Below, one piece after another: positions 34,568-43,301 of a DNA stretch of 64,000 nt. Both the position numbers and the translations under genes were made by a program. Positions within the stretch are counted from its first letter, which is position 1; every line of letters begins with the position of its first letter. Origin of the DNA: Mycobacterium sp. MYCO198283 (GTDB lineage Bacteria; Actinomycetota; Actinomycetes; Mycobacteriales; Mycobacteriaceae); assembly GCF_021213805.1 (NCBI RefSeq), contig NZ_JAJQJI010000003.1:62001-126000 (forward strand). The letters run 5' to 3'. The notes beneath the pieces were generated by a model that did not search any database, had not been told where the DNA came from, and saw nothing but the letters and a program-made list of their open reading frames with translations.

Positions 34568-35310
34568 CGCCGGAACAGCTTGTTGCCGAGCCAGACGATC
34601 GGGTCGTACTTGCGGTCGACCACGCGCTCCTTCATCGGGATCAGCGCGTTGTCGGTGATCTTGATGTGCTCCGGGCAGACCTCGGTGCAGCATTTGGTGA
34701 TGTTGCAGTAGCCGAGACCGTGCTCCTCCTGGGCGGAGTTGCGCCGCTCCAGGGTGTCGAGCGGATGCATGTCGAGCTCGGCGATGCGCATCAGGTAGCG
34801 CGGCCCGGCGAAGTTCTCCTTGTTCTCCTCGTGGTCCCGCACCACGTGGCAGGTGTTCTGGCACAGGAAGCACTCGATGCACTTGCGGAACTCCTGGCTG
34901 CGTTCGACGTCGACCTGTGCCATCCGGTAGTCGCCCGGCTGCAGCTCCTTCGGCGGCGCGAAGGCGGGGATCTCACGGGCCTTCTCGTAGTTGAACGACA
35001 CGTCGGTGACGAGGTCGCGGATCACCGGGAACGCCCGCAGCGGCGTCACCGTGATGGTCTCGTTCTCCCCGAACGTCGACATGCGGGTCATGCACATCAG
35101 CCGCGGCCGGCCGTTGATCTCCGCCGAGCAGGAACCGCACTTGCCGGCCTTGCAGTTCCACCGCACCGCCAGGTCCGGCGTCTGGGTCTGCTGCAGCCGG
35201 TGGATGATGTCGAGCACCACCTCGCCCTCGTTGACCTCGACGGAGTAGTCGGCGAAGTCGCCGCCCTCGACATCGCCACGCCACACCCGCAGGTTCGCCT
35301 CGTAGGTCAT
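34564..35310 (-). CDS. sdhB: Succinate dehydrogenase 1 iron-sulfur subunit
   Basis: This 248-residue subunit carries the [2Fe-2S] cluster motif NCKAGKCGSCSAEINGRP with a later Cys (RLMC), and the ferredoxin-type motifs KCIECFLCQNTCHV and CNITKCCTEVCPEHIK for the other two clusters. It transfers electrons from the FAD subunit to quinone at the membrane. It is separated from sdhA by 3 bp. Order and length match Rv0247c. A minigene repeat overlaps its stop. Confidence 0.92.
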   Translation of the reverse strand: MTYEANLRVWRGDVEGGDFADYSVEVNEGEVVLDIIHRLQQTQTPDLAVRWNCKAGKCGSCSAEINGRPRLMCMTRMSTFGENETITVTPLRAFPVIRDLVTDVSFNYEKAREIPAFAPPKELQPGDYRMAQVDVERSQEFRKCIECFLCQNTCHVVRDHEENKENFAGPRYLMRIAELDMHPLDTLERRNSAQEEHGLGYCNITKCCTEVCPEHIKITDNALIPMKERVVDRKYDPIVWLGNKLFRR

Positions 35311-35313
35311 GTC

Positions 35314-37290
35314 CTACCCCTTCCGTCCGGGATGGTCGGCGAGCTCGTCGTCGGTGAAGTACTTCCCGAGCTCCTCGATGTCGAACAGCTCCAGCAGGTC
35401 CGGCCGCAGCGGGATCTGGTCCTTCTTCTCCACGCTGACGTCGGGGACGACGGGGTCGTCGCCCTCGGCACGGCACACCAGCAGCTTGTTGCGCCAGTCG
35501 GCTTCCATCGCGGGGTAGTCGTCGCGGGTGTGGCCGCCGCGGCTCTCGGTGCGTGCCAGCGCAGCCTTCGCGACGCACTCGCTGACCAGCAGCATGTTGC
35601 GCAGGTCGATCGCCAGGTGCCAGCCGGTGTTGAACTGCCGGCCACCCTCGACGCGCAGGTTCTTGAAGCGGGCCCGCAGCTCGTCGAGCTTGCCGAGCGC
35701 CTCTTGCACCTCGTCGGCCTTGCGGATGATGCCGACGAGCTCGTTCATGGTGTCCTGCAGGTCGAGCTGCAAGGTGTAGGGGTTCTCGGGCTTGTCGCCG
35801 TTGGACGGCCCCTCGAAGGGTTCGATCGCCCGCTTGGCGGCGGCATCGAGCTCGTCCTGCGGCACCGCCGGGCGGTCGTCGAGGGACCGCACGTAGTCCG
35901 CGGCGCCCAGGCCGGCGCGCCGGCCGAACACCAGCAGATCCGACAGCGAGTTGCCGCCGAGCCGGTTGGAACCGTGCATGCCGCCCGAGCACTCGCCCGC
36001 CGCGAACAGCCCCGGCGTCGTCGCCGCGCCGGTGTCCGGGTCGACCTCGATGCCGCCCATCACGTAGTGGCAGGTAGGACCGACCTCCATGGCCTCCTTG
36101 GTGATGTCGACCTCGGCCAGCTCCATGAACTGGTGGTACATCGACGGCAGCCGGCGCTTGATCTCGTCGGCGGGCAGCCGCGACGCGATGTCGAGGTAGA
36201 CGCCGCCGTGCGGGGAGCTGCGCTCGGCCTTGACCTCGGAGTTGATGGCGCGGGCCACCTCGTCGCGGGGCAGCAGATCGGGGGTGCGGCGGGCGGAGTC
36301 GTTGTCCTTGAGCCACTGGTCGGCTTCGTCCTCGGACTCGGCGTACTGGCCTTTGAACACGTCCGGGATGTAGTCGAACATGAAGCGCTTGCCCTCGGAG
36401 TTCTTGAGGACCCCGCCGTCGCCGCGCACGCCCTCGGTGACGAGGATGCCCTTCACGCTGGGCGGCCAGACCATGCCGGTCGGGTGGAACTGGATGAACT
36501 CCATGTTGATCAGCGTCGCGCCCGCCCGCAGCGCCAGCGCGTGGCCGTCGCCGGTGTACTCCCACGAGTTCGAGGTGACCTTGTAGGACTTGCCGATGCC
36601 GCCGGTCGCGAGCACCACGGCCGGCGCCTCGAACAGCACGAACCGGCCGCTCTCACGCCAGTAGCCGAACGCCCCGGCGATTCGACCCTGCTCTTCACCC
36701 GTCGCTCCGCTCGCCCCCTTATCTTTCAACAAGTCGGTGATCGTGCACTCGGCGAACACCTTGATGCGGGCCTCGTAGTCGCCCAGCTCGGCCTTGTCCT
36801 CCTGCTGCAGCGAGACGATCTTCTGCTGCATGGTCCTGATGATCTCCAGGCCGGTGCGGTCGCCGACGTGCGCCAGCCGCGGATAGGTGTGGCCGCCGAA
36901 GTTGCGCTGGCTGATGCGGCCGTCCTTGGTGCGGTCGAACAATGCGCCGTAGGTCTCCAGCTCCCACACCCGGTCCGGGGCCTCGCGGGCGTGCAGCTCC
37001 GCCATCCGCCAGTTGTTGAGGAACTTGCCGCCCCGCATCGTGTCCTTGAAGTGGGTCTGCCAGTTGTCCTTGGGGTTGGTGTTCCCCATCGACGCCGCGC
37101 AGCCGCCTTCGGCCATGACGGTGTGCGCCTTGCCGAACAGCGACTTGCAGACCACCGCCACGCGCAGGCCGCGCTCGCGGGCCTCGATCACCGCCCGGAG
37201 TCCCGCGCCGCCGGCTCCGATGACCACCACGTCGAAATCGTGGCGCTCGATACCGCTGGAGTCGTTCGGCTGGGGGTCGGTGTCCGCCAT
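35314..37290 (-). CDS. sdhA: Succinate dehydrogenase 1 flavoprotein subunit
   Basis: This 658-residue subunit has the dinucleotide fold VVVIGAGGAGLRAV, the FAD-attaching histidine in GKAHTVMAEGGCAASMGN, FIQFHPTGMVWPPS and the GGIEVDPDTG and GSNRLGGNSL blocks. It oxidises succinate to fumarate. It is somewhat longer than M. tuberculosis SdhA1 (646). Part of the difference lies near residue 190-200, where KGASGATGEEQG is encoded by a 20-base element that recurs in eccC3. The start ATG 37290 is 41 bp after the stop of the membrane anchor gene. Confidence 0.93.
   Translation of the reverse strand: MADTDPQPNDSSGIERHDFDVVVIGAGGAGLRAVIEARERGLRVAVVCKSLFGKAHTVMAEGGCAASMGNTNPKDNWQTHFKDTMRGGKFLNNWRMAELHAREAPDRVWELETYGALFDRTKDGRISQRNFGGHTYPRLAHVGDRTGLEIIRTMQQKIVSLQQEDKAELGDYEARIKVFAECTITDLLKDKGASGATGEEQGRIAGAFGYWRESGRFVLFEAPAVVLATGGIGKSYKVTSNSWEYTGDGHALALRAGATLINMEFIQFHPTGMVWPPSVKGILVTEGVRGDGGVLKNSEGKRFMFDYIPDVFKGQYAESEDEADQWLKDNDSARRTPDLLPRDEVARAINSEVKAERSSPHGGVYLDIASRLPADEIKRRLPSMYHQFMELAEVDITKEAMEVGPTCHYVMGGIEVDPDTGAATTPGLFAAGECSGGMHGSNRLGGNSLSDLLVFGRRAGLGAADYVRSLDDRPAVPQDELDAAAKRAIEPFEGPSNGDKPENPYTLQLDLQDTMNELVGIIRKADEVQEALGKLDELRARFKNLRVEGGRQFNTGWHLAIDLRNMLLVSECVAKAALARTESRGGHTRDDYPAMEADWRNKLLVCRAEGDDPVVPDVSVEKKDQIPLRPDLLELFDIEELGKYFTDDELADHPGRKG
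36698..36717 (-). repeat. 20-base coding repeat inside sdhA
   Basis: On the minus strand GGGGCGAGCGGAGCGACGGG is identical to 63625-63644 inside eccC3. It is in frame in both genes and encodes GASGATG in both, at a surface-loop-like site. See the second copy. Confidence 0.6.
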
Positions 37291-37331
37291 GGAACCTCGC
37301 TATTCGTCGGGGAAAGGGCTGAAAGCGGCTG

Positions 37332-38150
37332 TCAGCCGATGATTCTGAGGTCGGAGATGGCGCCGCTGGAGACGAGCATGATGTAGAAGTCGGTGAGCAC
37401 CAGGGTGCCCAGCGTGATCCAGGCGAACTGCATGTGCTTGGTGTTCAGCTTCGACACCTGCGTCCAGATCCAGTAGCGCACCGGGTGTTTCGAGAAATGC
37501 TTCAGCCGGCCGCCGGTGACGTGGCGGCAGGAGTGGCACGACACGGTGTAGGTCCACAGCAGGATCACGTTGACGACCAGGATGATGTTGCCCAGCCCGA
37601 GGCCGAAACCGGTGGGCGACCGGAACGCCAGGATCGCGTCGTAGGTGTTGATGAGCGAGATGAGCGCGGCCGCGTAGAAGAAGTAGCGGTGGCTGTTCTG
37701 CAGGATCAGCGGGAACCGCGTCTCGCCGGTGTAGGTCGCGTGCGGTTCGGCGACCGCGCACGCCGTGGGCGACTGCCACACCGAGCGGTAGTAGGCCTTG
37801 CGGTAGTAGTAGCAGGTCACCCGGAACAGCAGCAGGAACGGCAGCGTCAGCGCCGCGTACGGCAGCCACCACACGTCCGGCAGGAACTGGCCGAAGTGGC
37901 TCGCCTCGGGCTGGCAGCCGGTGCTGACGCACGGCGAGTAGAACGGCGTCAGGTAGTGGTAGTCCTCGACGTAGTAGTCGCGCTGCAGGAACGCCCGGAC
38001 CGTCGCGTAGATGATGAACGCCGCGAGGCCCAGGTTGGTGAGCAGCGGCGCCTGCCACCACCGGTCGGTGCGCAGCGTTCGCTGCGGAATCTTGGCTCGC
38101 GTCTGTGAGAAGACGCCCGTCCCTTCCCGATCTGCGGTCGGGGCGCTCAC
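37332..38150 (-). CDS. Succinate dehydrogenase 1 membrane anchor (Rv0249c-type)
   Basis: This 272-residue protein has five hydrophobic segments and several histidines (SCHSCRHVTGG, SHRYFFYA) that could bind haem. It anchors SdhAB and reaches the menaquinone pool. The GTG at 38150 overlaps the stop of the upstream small gene as GTGA. Length and place match Rv0249c (273 residues). Confidence 0.85.
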   Translation of the reverse strand: MSAPTADREGTGVFSQTRAKIPQRTLRTDRWWQAPLLTNLGLAAFIIYATVRAFLQRDYYVEDYHYLTPFYSPCVSTGCQPEASHFGQFLPDVWWLPYAALTLPFLLLFRVTCYYYRKAYYRSVWQSPTACAVAEPHATYTGETRFPLILQNSHRYFFYAAALISLINTYDAILAFRSPTGFGLGLGNIILVVNVILLWTYTVSCHSCRHVTGGRLKHFSKHPVRYWIWTQVSKLNTKHMQFAWITLGTLVLTDFYIMLVSSGAISDLRIIG

Positions 38151-38458
38151 GCGCGAGACCTGCTGTGCCCGCCGACGCCCTCGTCGTCGACATCGCGCCA
38201 GAACGCCGAGTCGTACGCGGTGTCGGGCACCGGGATCTTCTCGCCCGGATGGTATTTCGCGTGGCTGCGGCCCCATGACTCGTCGAGTTCGCCGGCGTCG
38301 ATGTCGAGGCGTTCGACGTCGTTGAGGATGCGTTCGGCGTCGTTGACGATGCGGCGCATTGCGGGGCTGTTGCCGTAGCGGGCCTTCAGCGAGGCGACGC
38401 ACCGCTGCAGGCCACCGACGAGCTGATGGAGCTCGGTCAGGTCAGTGGTGGTGGACAA
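38147..38458 (-). CDS. Small conserved protein, first gene of sdh1 operon (Rv0250c-type)
   Basis: This protein of about 103 residues is helical at the N-terminus (LTELHQLVGGLQRCVASLKARYG) and ends in a charged tail. The TTG at 38458 is chosen because AAGGAGG lies five bases upstream; an ATG at 38503 would remove that site from use. M. tuberculosis Rv0250c occupies this place. It is co-translated with the anchor gene (4-bp overlap) and is therefore likely connected to succinate dehydrogenase 1. Its role is not known. Confidence 0.75.
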   Translation of the reverse strand: MSTTTDLTELHQLVGGLQRCVASLKARYGNSPAMRRIVNDAERILNDVERLDIDAGELDESWGRSHAKYHPGEKIPVPDTAYDSAFWRDVDDEGVGGHSRSRA

Positions 38459-38529
38459 TGGGACCTCCTTGGGCTGAAGGTGGCTCAAATCACAGTACGA
38501 CACCCGATGCTAGCCACATCGGGAATGAG

Positions 38530-38547
38530 ACGTGACTCAGGTCACGT
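38530..38547. promoter_or_regulatory. CRP-like site between sdh1 and the PEP-mutase family gene
   Basis: ACGTGAC-TCAG-GTCACGT is a perfect inverted repeat and contains GTGA-N6-TCAC, the core of the mycobacterial CRP consensus. It lies 72 bp upstream of the sdh1 operon start and 28 bp before the divergent gene. Control of sdh1 by Crp has been reported for M. smegmatis. Confidence 0.6.
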
Positions 38548-38574
38548 CCGGTCACGAACCCGACAGGAGAAGCG

Positions 38575-39336
38575 GTGACGGGAAGCGAAGTGTTGGCGCA
38601 CCGGGCGAGAACCCTGCTCGACCTGCACAAACCGGGCGACCCGGTGGTGTTGCCGACGGTGTGGGACGCCTGGTCGGCGCGGCTGGCGGTCGACGCCGGG
38701 TTCGCCGCGCTGACCGTGGGCAGTCATCCGGTCGCGGACTCGGTGGGCAAGCCCGACGGCGAGGGGATGGAGTTCGGCGACCTGCTCGACCGGGTCCGCC
38801 AGATCACCTCCGCGGTGGACGTGCCGGTGTCGGTGGACATCGAGTCGGGCTACGGCGAGAGCCCGGACCGGCTCATCGGTGGCTTGCTCGACGCCGGCGC
38901 GGTGGGGCTGAACATCGAAGACACCGTGCACCGCGAGGGCAAGCGGCTGCGGTCGGTCGAAGAGCACGCCGAGCTGGTGGGGAAGCTGCGGGTGGCGGCC
39001 GACGACGCGGGCGTCCCGGTGGTGATCAACGCCCGCACCGACCTGTTCCTGCGCCAGGACGGCGACGAATCGGACCGCGTCGAGCGGGCGGTGCACCGGC
39101 TGACCGCAGCCATCGAAGCCGGTGCGGACGTGGTGTATCCGGTGGGCCGCCACGACCCCGACACCATGCGGCGGTTGACCACCGAGCTGCCGGCGCCGGT
39201 CAACGCGATCGGCCCGCCCGACCAGAGCGACCCGGCGTCGTTCGGCCCGCTCGGAGTGGCCCGCATCAGCTTCGGACCCTTCCTCCAGGCCGCCCTCGCC
39301 GAGCGGGCCAGGGAGCTGCTGGCGCGCTGGCGGTAG
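38575..39336 (+). CDS. Isocitrate lyase/PEP mutase family protein
   Basis: This 253-residue protein has the TIM-barrel features of the superfamily: VLPTVWDAWSARLAVDAGFAALTVGSHPVADSVG, the metal-binding aspartate in VSVDIESGYG, LNIEDTVH and INARTDLFL. The lyase-specific KKCGH motif is absent, so it is more like oxaloacetate decarboxylase or PEP-mutase-type enzymes such as Rv1998c. It probably acts on a small 2-oxo or phosphono acid. Start GTG 38575 follows AGGAGAAGCG. It shares the CRP-like site with sdh1. Confidence 0.83.
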   Translation: MTGSEVLAHRARTLLDLHKPGDPVVLPTVWDAWSARLAVDAGFAALTVGSHPVADSVGKPDGEGMEFGDLLDRVRQITSAVDVPVSVDIESGYGESPDRLIGGLLDAGAVGLNIEDTVHREGKRLRSVEEHAELVGKLRVAADDAGVPVVINARTDLFLRQDGDESDRVERAVHRLTAAIEAGADVVYPVGRHDPDTMRRLTTELPAPVNAIGPPDQSDPASFGPLGVARISFGPFLQAALAERARELLARWR

Positions 39337-39349
39337 GCCGCAACGACGA

Positions 39350-39382
39350 AACCCGGTGGCGCCGTGGCGGCGTCACCGGGTT
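39350..39382. terminator. Bidirectional terminator hairpin
   Basis: AACCCGGTG is matched by CACCGGGTT, and five further pairs plus one G-U pair close onto a TGG loop, giving about 15 bp. It separates the convergent PEP-mutase family gene and hsp20. Confidence 0.6.
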
Positions 39383-39400
39383 CCGGAGATCGTTGAGGGG

Positions 39401-39847
39401 TTACTTCGCCTCGATCGCGATCCGCTGCGGCTGGTGGCCGGCGTAGGCGCCGGCGACGCGCACCGTGAGTACGCCGGCGTCGTAGCTGGCCGATACCGCA
39501 TCGTCGGTGACGTGCGAGGGGAGCGCGAAGGATCGGCGGAACGAGCCGTAGCGCACCTCGCGCAGCGTCCGGCCGTCGGCGTCGGAGCTGTGCTCGTCAC
39601 GCCGCTCGCCGCGGATCACCAGGCGGCCGCCGTCGATCTCGACGGTGACGTCCTTGGTGATGTCGATGCCGGGCAGCTCGACGCGCACCACGGCGTCGTC
39701 ACCGTCGCGGACGACTTCGGCGGCCGGGGTGAACCCCGCGGACAGCCAGTCGTTGGCGGTGGCGGGTCCGAACAGGTCGCGGACCCAGGTGTCCAGGTCG
39801 GCGAGGGCGCTGCGAGCCGGGCGATTCCACAGGGTCAGATTGCTCAT
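39401..39847 (-). CDS. hsp20: Hsp20/alpha-crystallin chaperone (Acr2-type)
   Basis: This 148-residue small heat-shock protein has an alpha-crystallin domain (about 40-135) ending in the conserved GVLTVRVA, with VRVELPGIDITKDVTVEIDGGRLVIRGER before it. It holds unfolding proteins. Position next to sdh1 matches M. tuberculosis Rv0251c (Hsp/Acr2), known to be controlled by HspR and SigE/SigH. Promoter elements for both are visible upstream, and the ribosome binding site GGAGAC lies close to the ATG. Confidence 0.88.
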   Translation of the reverse strand: MSNLTLWNRPARSALADLDTWVRDLFGPATANDWLSAGFTPAAEVVRDGDDAVVRVELPGIDITKDVTVEIDGGRLVIRGERRDEHSSDADGRTLREVRYGSFRRSFALPSHVTDDAVSASYDAGVLTVRVAGAYAGHQPQRIAIEAK

Positions 39848-39874
39848 GATCGTCTCCTTCCGGTTCGTGGCGGG

Positions 39875-39892
39875 GGCCGGTGATCACCGGCC
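39875..39892. promoter_or_regulatory. 18-bp perfect palindrome in the hsp20 leader
   Basis: GGCCGGTGATCACCGGCC is its own complement. It lies 28 bp upstream of the hsp20 ATG and downstream of the predicted promoter, so it would be transcribed and could fold into a tight hairpin. It may bind a regulator as DNA or act in the mRNA leader. Confidence 0.5.
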
Positions 39893-39904
39893 GGCTATCC
39901 CTAG

Positions 39905-39932
39905 AAACTTGAGTCGCCCCCGCTAATGTTCC
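39905..39932 (-). promoter_or_regulatory. SigE/SigH-type hsp20 promoter overlapping a degenerate HAIR box
   Basis: On the minus strand GGAAC (39932-39928), a 19-bp spacer and GTTT (39908-39905) fit SigE/SigH promoters. The HspR half-site CTTGAGT at 39908-39914 is followed after seven bases by GCTAATG, which matches the second half ACTCAAG at four of seven positions. Confidence 0.5.
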
Positions 39933-40828
39933 GGGTGCTGTTCGCCCTGAGCGAACGGCCGACGGGGCCGCGACCAGTGGAACCGCACGGCTTGACCGGG
40001 CCGGAGCTGGGCGACCTTGTCGACGTCGCCGCTGGTCACCACACCCACCACCGGATAGCCGCCGGTCACCGGGTGGTCGGGGCCGAGGATCACCGGCAGA
40101 CCGTTGGGCGGCACCTGGATCGAGCCGCGGACGGCGCCCTCGCTGGGGAGCTGGCGGTCGGGCTGGCGGTGCCGCAGCGCCGCGCCGGAGAGCCGCACCC
40201 CGACGCGGTCGCTGCGATCGGATGCCACCCAGTCGCGGTGCACCAGCGCGTCGGGGTCGGCCAGCCAGTCGTCGCGGGGGCCGGGCACGACGGCCAGCTC
40301 GACGACGTCGGCGCCGACGGCCGCGACCGGCGCCTGGTCGAGTTCGGGGAAGTCCGCGGTGTGCTCCCCGACGGGCAGCACGTCACCTGCGCGCAGCGGC
40401 GCCGGACCGATTCCCGACAGCACGTCGTGGCTGCGGCTGCCCAGTACGGGTTCCACCGCGATGCCGCCCCGCACCGCGAGATAACTGCGCAGACCGGTCG
40501 AGGGTGCCGCCAGGGCGATGCGTTCGCCGTCGCGCGCGTGGTGAACGCTGTTGCCGCCGAACGGGTTACCGTCGGCGGCCGGCCGGGTGTCGGCGCCCGT
40601 GACGGCGATGAGCGCGTCGCCGCCGCGCACCCGCAGGTGCAATCCGCCCAGCGTCACCTCGATGGTGGCGCGGTCGACCGGGTTGGCCACCAGCCGGTTG
40701 GCGAGTTCGTGGGCGTGCCGGTCCGCCGCCCCTGACGGCGGCACGCCGAGGTGCCCGAGCCCGGGGCGGCCGAGGTCCTCGACCAGCGCGAGCGGCCCGG
40801 TCGCGAGCACCTCCAGCACGACGCTCAC
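39923..40828 (-). CDS. pxpC: 5-oxoprolinase subunit C / biotin-dependent carboxyltransferase family
   Basis: This 301-residue protein belongs to the KipA/allophanate hydrolase subunit 2 family: [33 protein letters not shown], then [20 protein letters not shown], and [19 protein letters not shown]. With PxpA and PxpB it cleaves 5-oxoproline using ATP. GTG 40828 overlaps the pxpB stop (GTGA). Matches Rv0263c in length. No pxpA is visible in the window. Confidence 0.88.
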   Translation of the reverse strand: MSVVLEVLATGPLALVEDLGRPGLGHLGVPPSGAADRHAHELANRLVANPVDRATIEVTLGGLHLRVRGGDALIAVTGADTRPAADGNPFGGNSVHHARDGERIALAAPSTGLRSYLAVRGGIAVEPVLGSRSHDVLSGIGPAPLRAGDVLPVGEHTADFPELDQAPVAAVGADVVELAVVPGPRDDWLADPDALVHRDWVASDRSDRVGVRLSGAALRHRQPDRQLPSEGAVRGSIQVPPNGLPVILGPDHPVTGGYPVVGVVTSGDVDKVAQLRPGQAVRFHWSRPRRPFAQGEQHPEH

Positions 40829-41463
40829 GTTCGGCCCCGACCGGTGTCGCGGAAAGCCACCCACATCCCGGGCCGCAAGAGCGCGGGTTCGTCGCGCCCG
40901 AGGTCCCACAGCACGGCGTCGGTGCGCCCGATGAGCTGCCAGCCGCCGGGACCCTCGCGCGGATAGATGCCGCTGAACTCACCGGCGAGCGCGACGGATC
41001 CGGCGGGCACCCGGGTGCGCGGTTCGCTTCGCCGGGGCACGGCCAGCCGGGCGTCGCCACCCAGCAGGTAGGCGAAACCCGGTGCGAAGCCGCCGAATCC
41101 GACGCGCCACGGCGTTCCGGTGTGCGCCGCGACCACCTCGTCGACCGAGAGCCCGGTGTGGTCCGCGACGTCGGCGAGGTCGTCGCCGTCGTAGGTGACG
41201 TCGATGACGACGTCCACGGTGTCCGGATGGTGCAGGACGTCGTCGGCCGGTGCCGTCAGCGGCTCGACCGCCCGGCGGACCGCACCCAGCCGGTCGGGAC
41301 CCGTGGTGGTGACCAGCACCGTGCGGGCGGCGGGCACGATGTCGACGACCCCGGCCGGCGGCGCGCTGCGCAAGGCCTCGGTCCACGCCAGAACCTCGGC
41401 GGGCGAATCGAATTCGGCGAGCAGCGCCGCGTCGCCGTAGTCGAGGATCCGGGTCGGGCGCAT
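40825..41463 (-). CDS. pxpB: 5-oxoprolinase subunit B (allophanate hydrolase subunit 1 family)
   Basis: This 212-residue protein has [13 protein letters not shown] at the start, [28 protein letters not shown], and the [22 protein letters not shown] block, all typical of KipI/PxpB. It pairs with PxpC. ATG 41463 lies one base after the stop of the upstream YhhQ gene (41465), so the three genes form an operon. Corresponds to Rv0264c. Confidence 0.88.
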   Translation of the reverse strand: MRPTRILDYGDAALLAEFDSPAEVLAWTEALRSAPPAGVVDIVPAARTVLVTTTGPDRLGAVRRAVEPLTAPADDVLHHPDTVDVVIDVTYDGDDLADVADHTGLSVDEVVAAHTGTPWRVGFGGFAPGFAYLLGGDARLAVPRRSEPRTRVPAGSVALAGEFSGIYPREGPGGWQLIGRTDAVLWDLGRDEPALLRPGMWVAFRDTGRGRT

Positions 41464-41464
41464 G

Positions 41465-42154
41465 TCACTCCACGGGCACATAGGTCGGTTCGCGGCGCTT
41501 CAGCGCGCCGATCACCGCGTACGTTACGGGCAGCATGAGCGCCTCGACCGCGGTCTTGTAGAACCAGCCGAGCACCGTGTACGTCGCGAAGTCGTGCCAC
41601 GTCGAGATGCCGATGGCGCCGGCGGCGATGCTGCAGAACACCACGGTGTCGGCGAGTTGGCCCACGACGGTCGAGCCGAGCAGGCGCGCCCACAGGTGCT
41701 TCTCCTTGGTGCGGGCCTTGATGCGCACCACCAGCCACGCGTTGACCGTCTGGCCCACCAGGAAGCCGGCCAGCCCGGCGGCGATCAGCTGGATGAACGC
41801 GCCGAAGATCGCCTCGAACGCGGCCTGGTTCTGGTAGAAGTCGGCGGCGGGCAGTCGGATGGTGGTCCAGAACGCCAGCGCGGCAAGCGCTTCCATCGCG
41901 AACCCGACGACGATGGCCCGGCGGGCGGCGGCGAACCCGTACACCTCGCTCAGCACGTCGCCGATGACGTAGCTCAGCGGGAAGACCAGGAAACCGCCGT
42001 CGGTGATGATCGGCCCGAACGCCACGCCCTTGGTGGCGGTGACGTTCGAGATGAGCACCAGGCCGGTGAAGGCGGCGACGAGCAGCGGGTAATACCTCGA
42101 ACCCGTCTCGGCGTAGCCGCGGGGCAGGTCACGGATCTCCTCGACGCCGGTCAC
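41465..42154 (-). CDS. YhhQ-family queuosine-precursor-type transporter
   Basis: This 229-residue membrane protein has about six hydrophobic segments. It carries [42 protein letters not shown] and [14 protein letters not shown], the marks of the YhhQ vitamin-uptake-like transporter family, whose E. coli member imports 7-cyano-7-deazaguanine. Start GTG 42154. Its operon link with the 5-oxoprolinase subunits is unusual and may only be positional. Confidence 0.8.
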   Translation of the reverse strand: MTGVEEIRDLPRGYAETGSRYYPLLVAAFTGLVLISNVTATKGVAFGPIITDGGFLVFPLSYVIGDVLSEVYGFAAARRAIVVGFAMEALAALAFWTTIRLPAADFYQNQAAFEAIFGAFIQLIAAGLAGFLVGQTVNAWLVVRIKARTKEKHLWARLLGSTVVGQLADTVVFCSIAAGAIGISTWHDFATYTVLGWFYKTAVEALMLPVTYAVIGALKRREPTYVPVE

Positions 42155-42176
42155 GCCAGCGAGTATGCCCCGCCGG

Positions 42177-43301
42177 TCAGGCGGCGTCGAAGCCCGCGAA
42201 CAGCACCGTCGCCAGTCCCAGCGCGACAACGATGTTGACCACGGTGGCCGATGCGAACACCGCGACCGGTCGCCAGCCGGCCTCCCGCACGCCCCGCAGC
42301 GAGAAGTCCAGGCCGATCGCGACGAAGGCGAAGATGAGGAACCAGGTGCGCACGTCGTTGACGGTGGTGATCGCGGTCTTGTCGCCGCCCCACTGCAGAT
42401 AGAGCGTGCCGATGATCGACGCGGCCACGAACCCCAGCACGAACTTGGGGAACCGCGCCCAGAACTCGCGCAGCGAGGGGCTCGCATCGTCGGCGCTGCG
42501 TTGTTCGACCTTGAGCGCGAAGTACGCGGTGAGGGCGATCGCGACGACGCCGATGAGCGCGTTCTGGGTGGTCTTGACGATGGTGGCGATCTGCAGCGCC
42601 TCCTCGCCGGCGATGGCGCCGGAGGCGGCGACGGCCGCGGTGGTGTCGATGTTGCCGCCGATCCAGGCGCCCGCCACCTCCGGCGACAGGCCCAGCAGGT
42701 CGGCCAGCCAGGGCAGCAGGAAGATGGACGGCAGCGCGAACGCGATCACCAGCGACGCCGCGTAGGCCAACTGTTCGCGTCGGGCCTGCACGGCGCCGGC
42801 CGCCGCGATCGCCGCGCTGACCCCGCAGATGGACACCGCCGACGCCAGAAGCGCACGCAGCTTGTCCTCGAGCCCCAGCCGCCCGCCGAACCACCAGGTG
42901 AACCCGAACACGATGGTGATGAGGAGCAGCGCCTGCACGATCGACGGCAGTGCCGCGGTGGCGAGCAGCTTGAGGTTGATCGACGCGCCGAGCAGCACCA
43001 GGCCGGTCTTGATGAAGAATTCGGTGCGGAATCCGGCCGCGAGCGCGTCCCGCAGCGACAACCGGCTCAGCACCACGTTGCCGAGTAGGCCGAGCGCGAT
43101 CGCGTAGATCGGGAACTCGATGGCCTTCGCGACCTTCGCCAGCGGTGTGTCGGCCGTCCAGTGCGGCACCTGCTGCTCCAGGAACCGGGCGGCCGCGCCG
43201 AATACGAGGACGACCACCACGCCGGCGATCGCCGCGGTGCGGGGCGAGCGGCCGGACCGACGTGCGGCCGGCTCGGTGTCGGCGGCCTGCGCTTCCGTCA
43301 C
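42177..43301 (-). CDS. YeiH-family putative sulfate exporter
   Basis: This 374-residue protein has about ten transmembrane segments and the family blocks EFFIKTGLVLLGASINLK, VSICGVSAAIAAAGAV, AWIGGNIDTTAAVAASGAI and IVKTTQNALIG. YeiH proteins are annotated as putative sulfate exporters; the transported molecule is not proven. GTG 43301 overlaps the stop of a 31-residue membrane peptide gene by GTGA, so the two are translationally coupled. The upstream TetR gene on the same strand may control them. Confidence 0.83.
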   Translation of the reverse strand: MTEAQAADTEPAARRSGRSPRTAAIAGVVVVLVFGAAARFLEQQVPHWTADTPLAKVAKAIEFPIYAIALGLLGNVVLSRLSLRDALAAGFRTEFFIKTGLVLLGASINLKLLATAALPSIVQALLLITIVFGFTWWFGGRLGLEDKLRALLASAVSICGVSAAIAAAGAVQARREQLAYAASLVIAFALPSIFLLPWLADLLGLSPEVAGAWIGGNIDTTAAVAASGAIAGEEALQIATIVKTTQNALIGVVAIALTAYFALKVEQRSADDASPSLREFWARFPKFVLGFVAASIIGTLYLQWGGDKTAITTVNDVRTWFLIFAFVAIGLDFSLRGVREAGWRPVAVFASATVVNIVVALGLATVLFAGFDAA

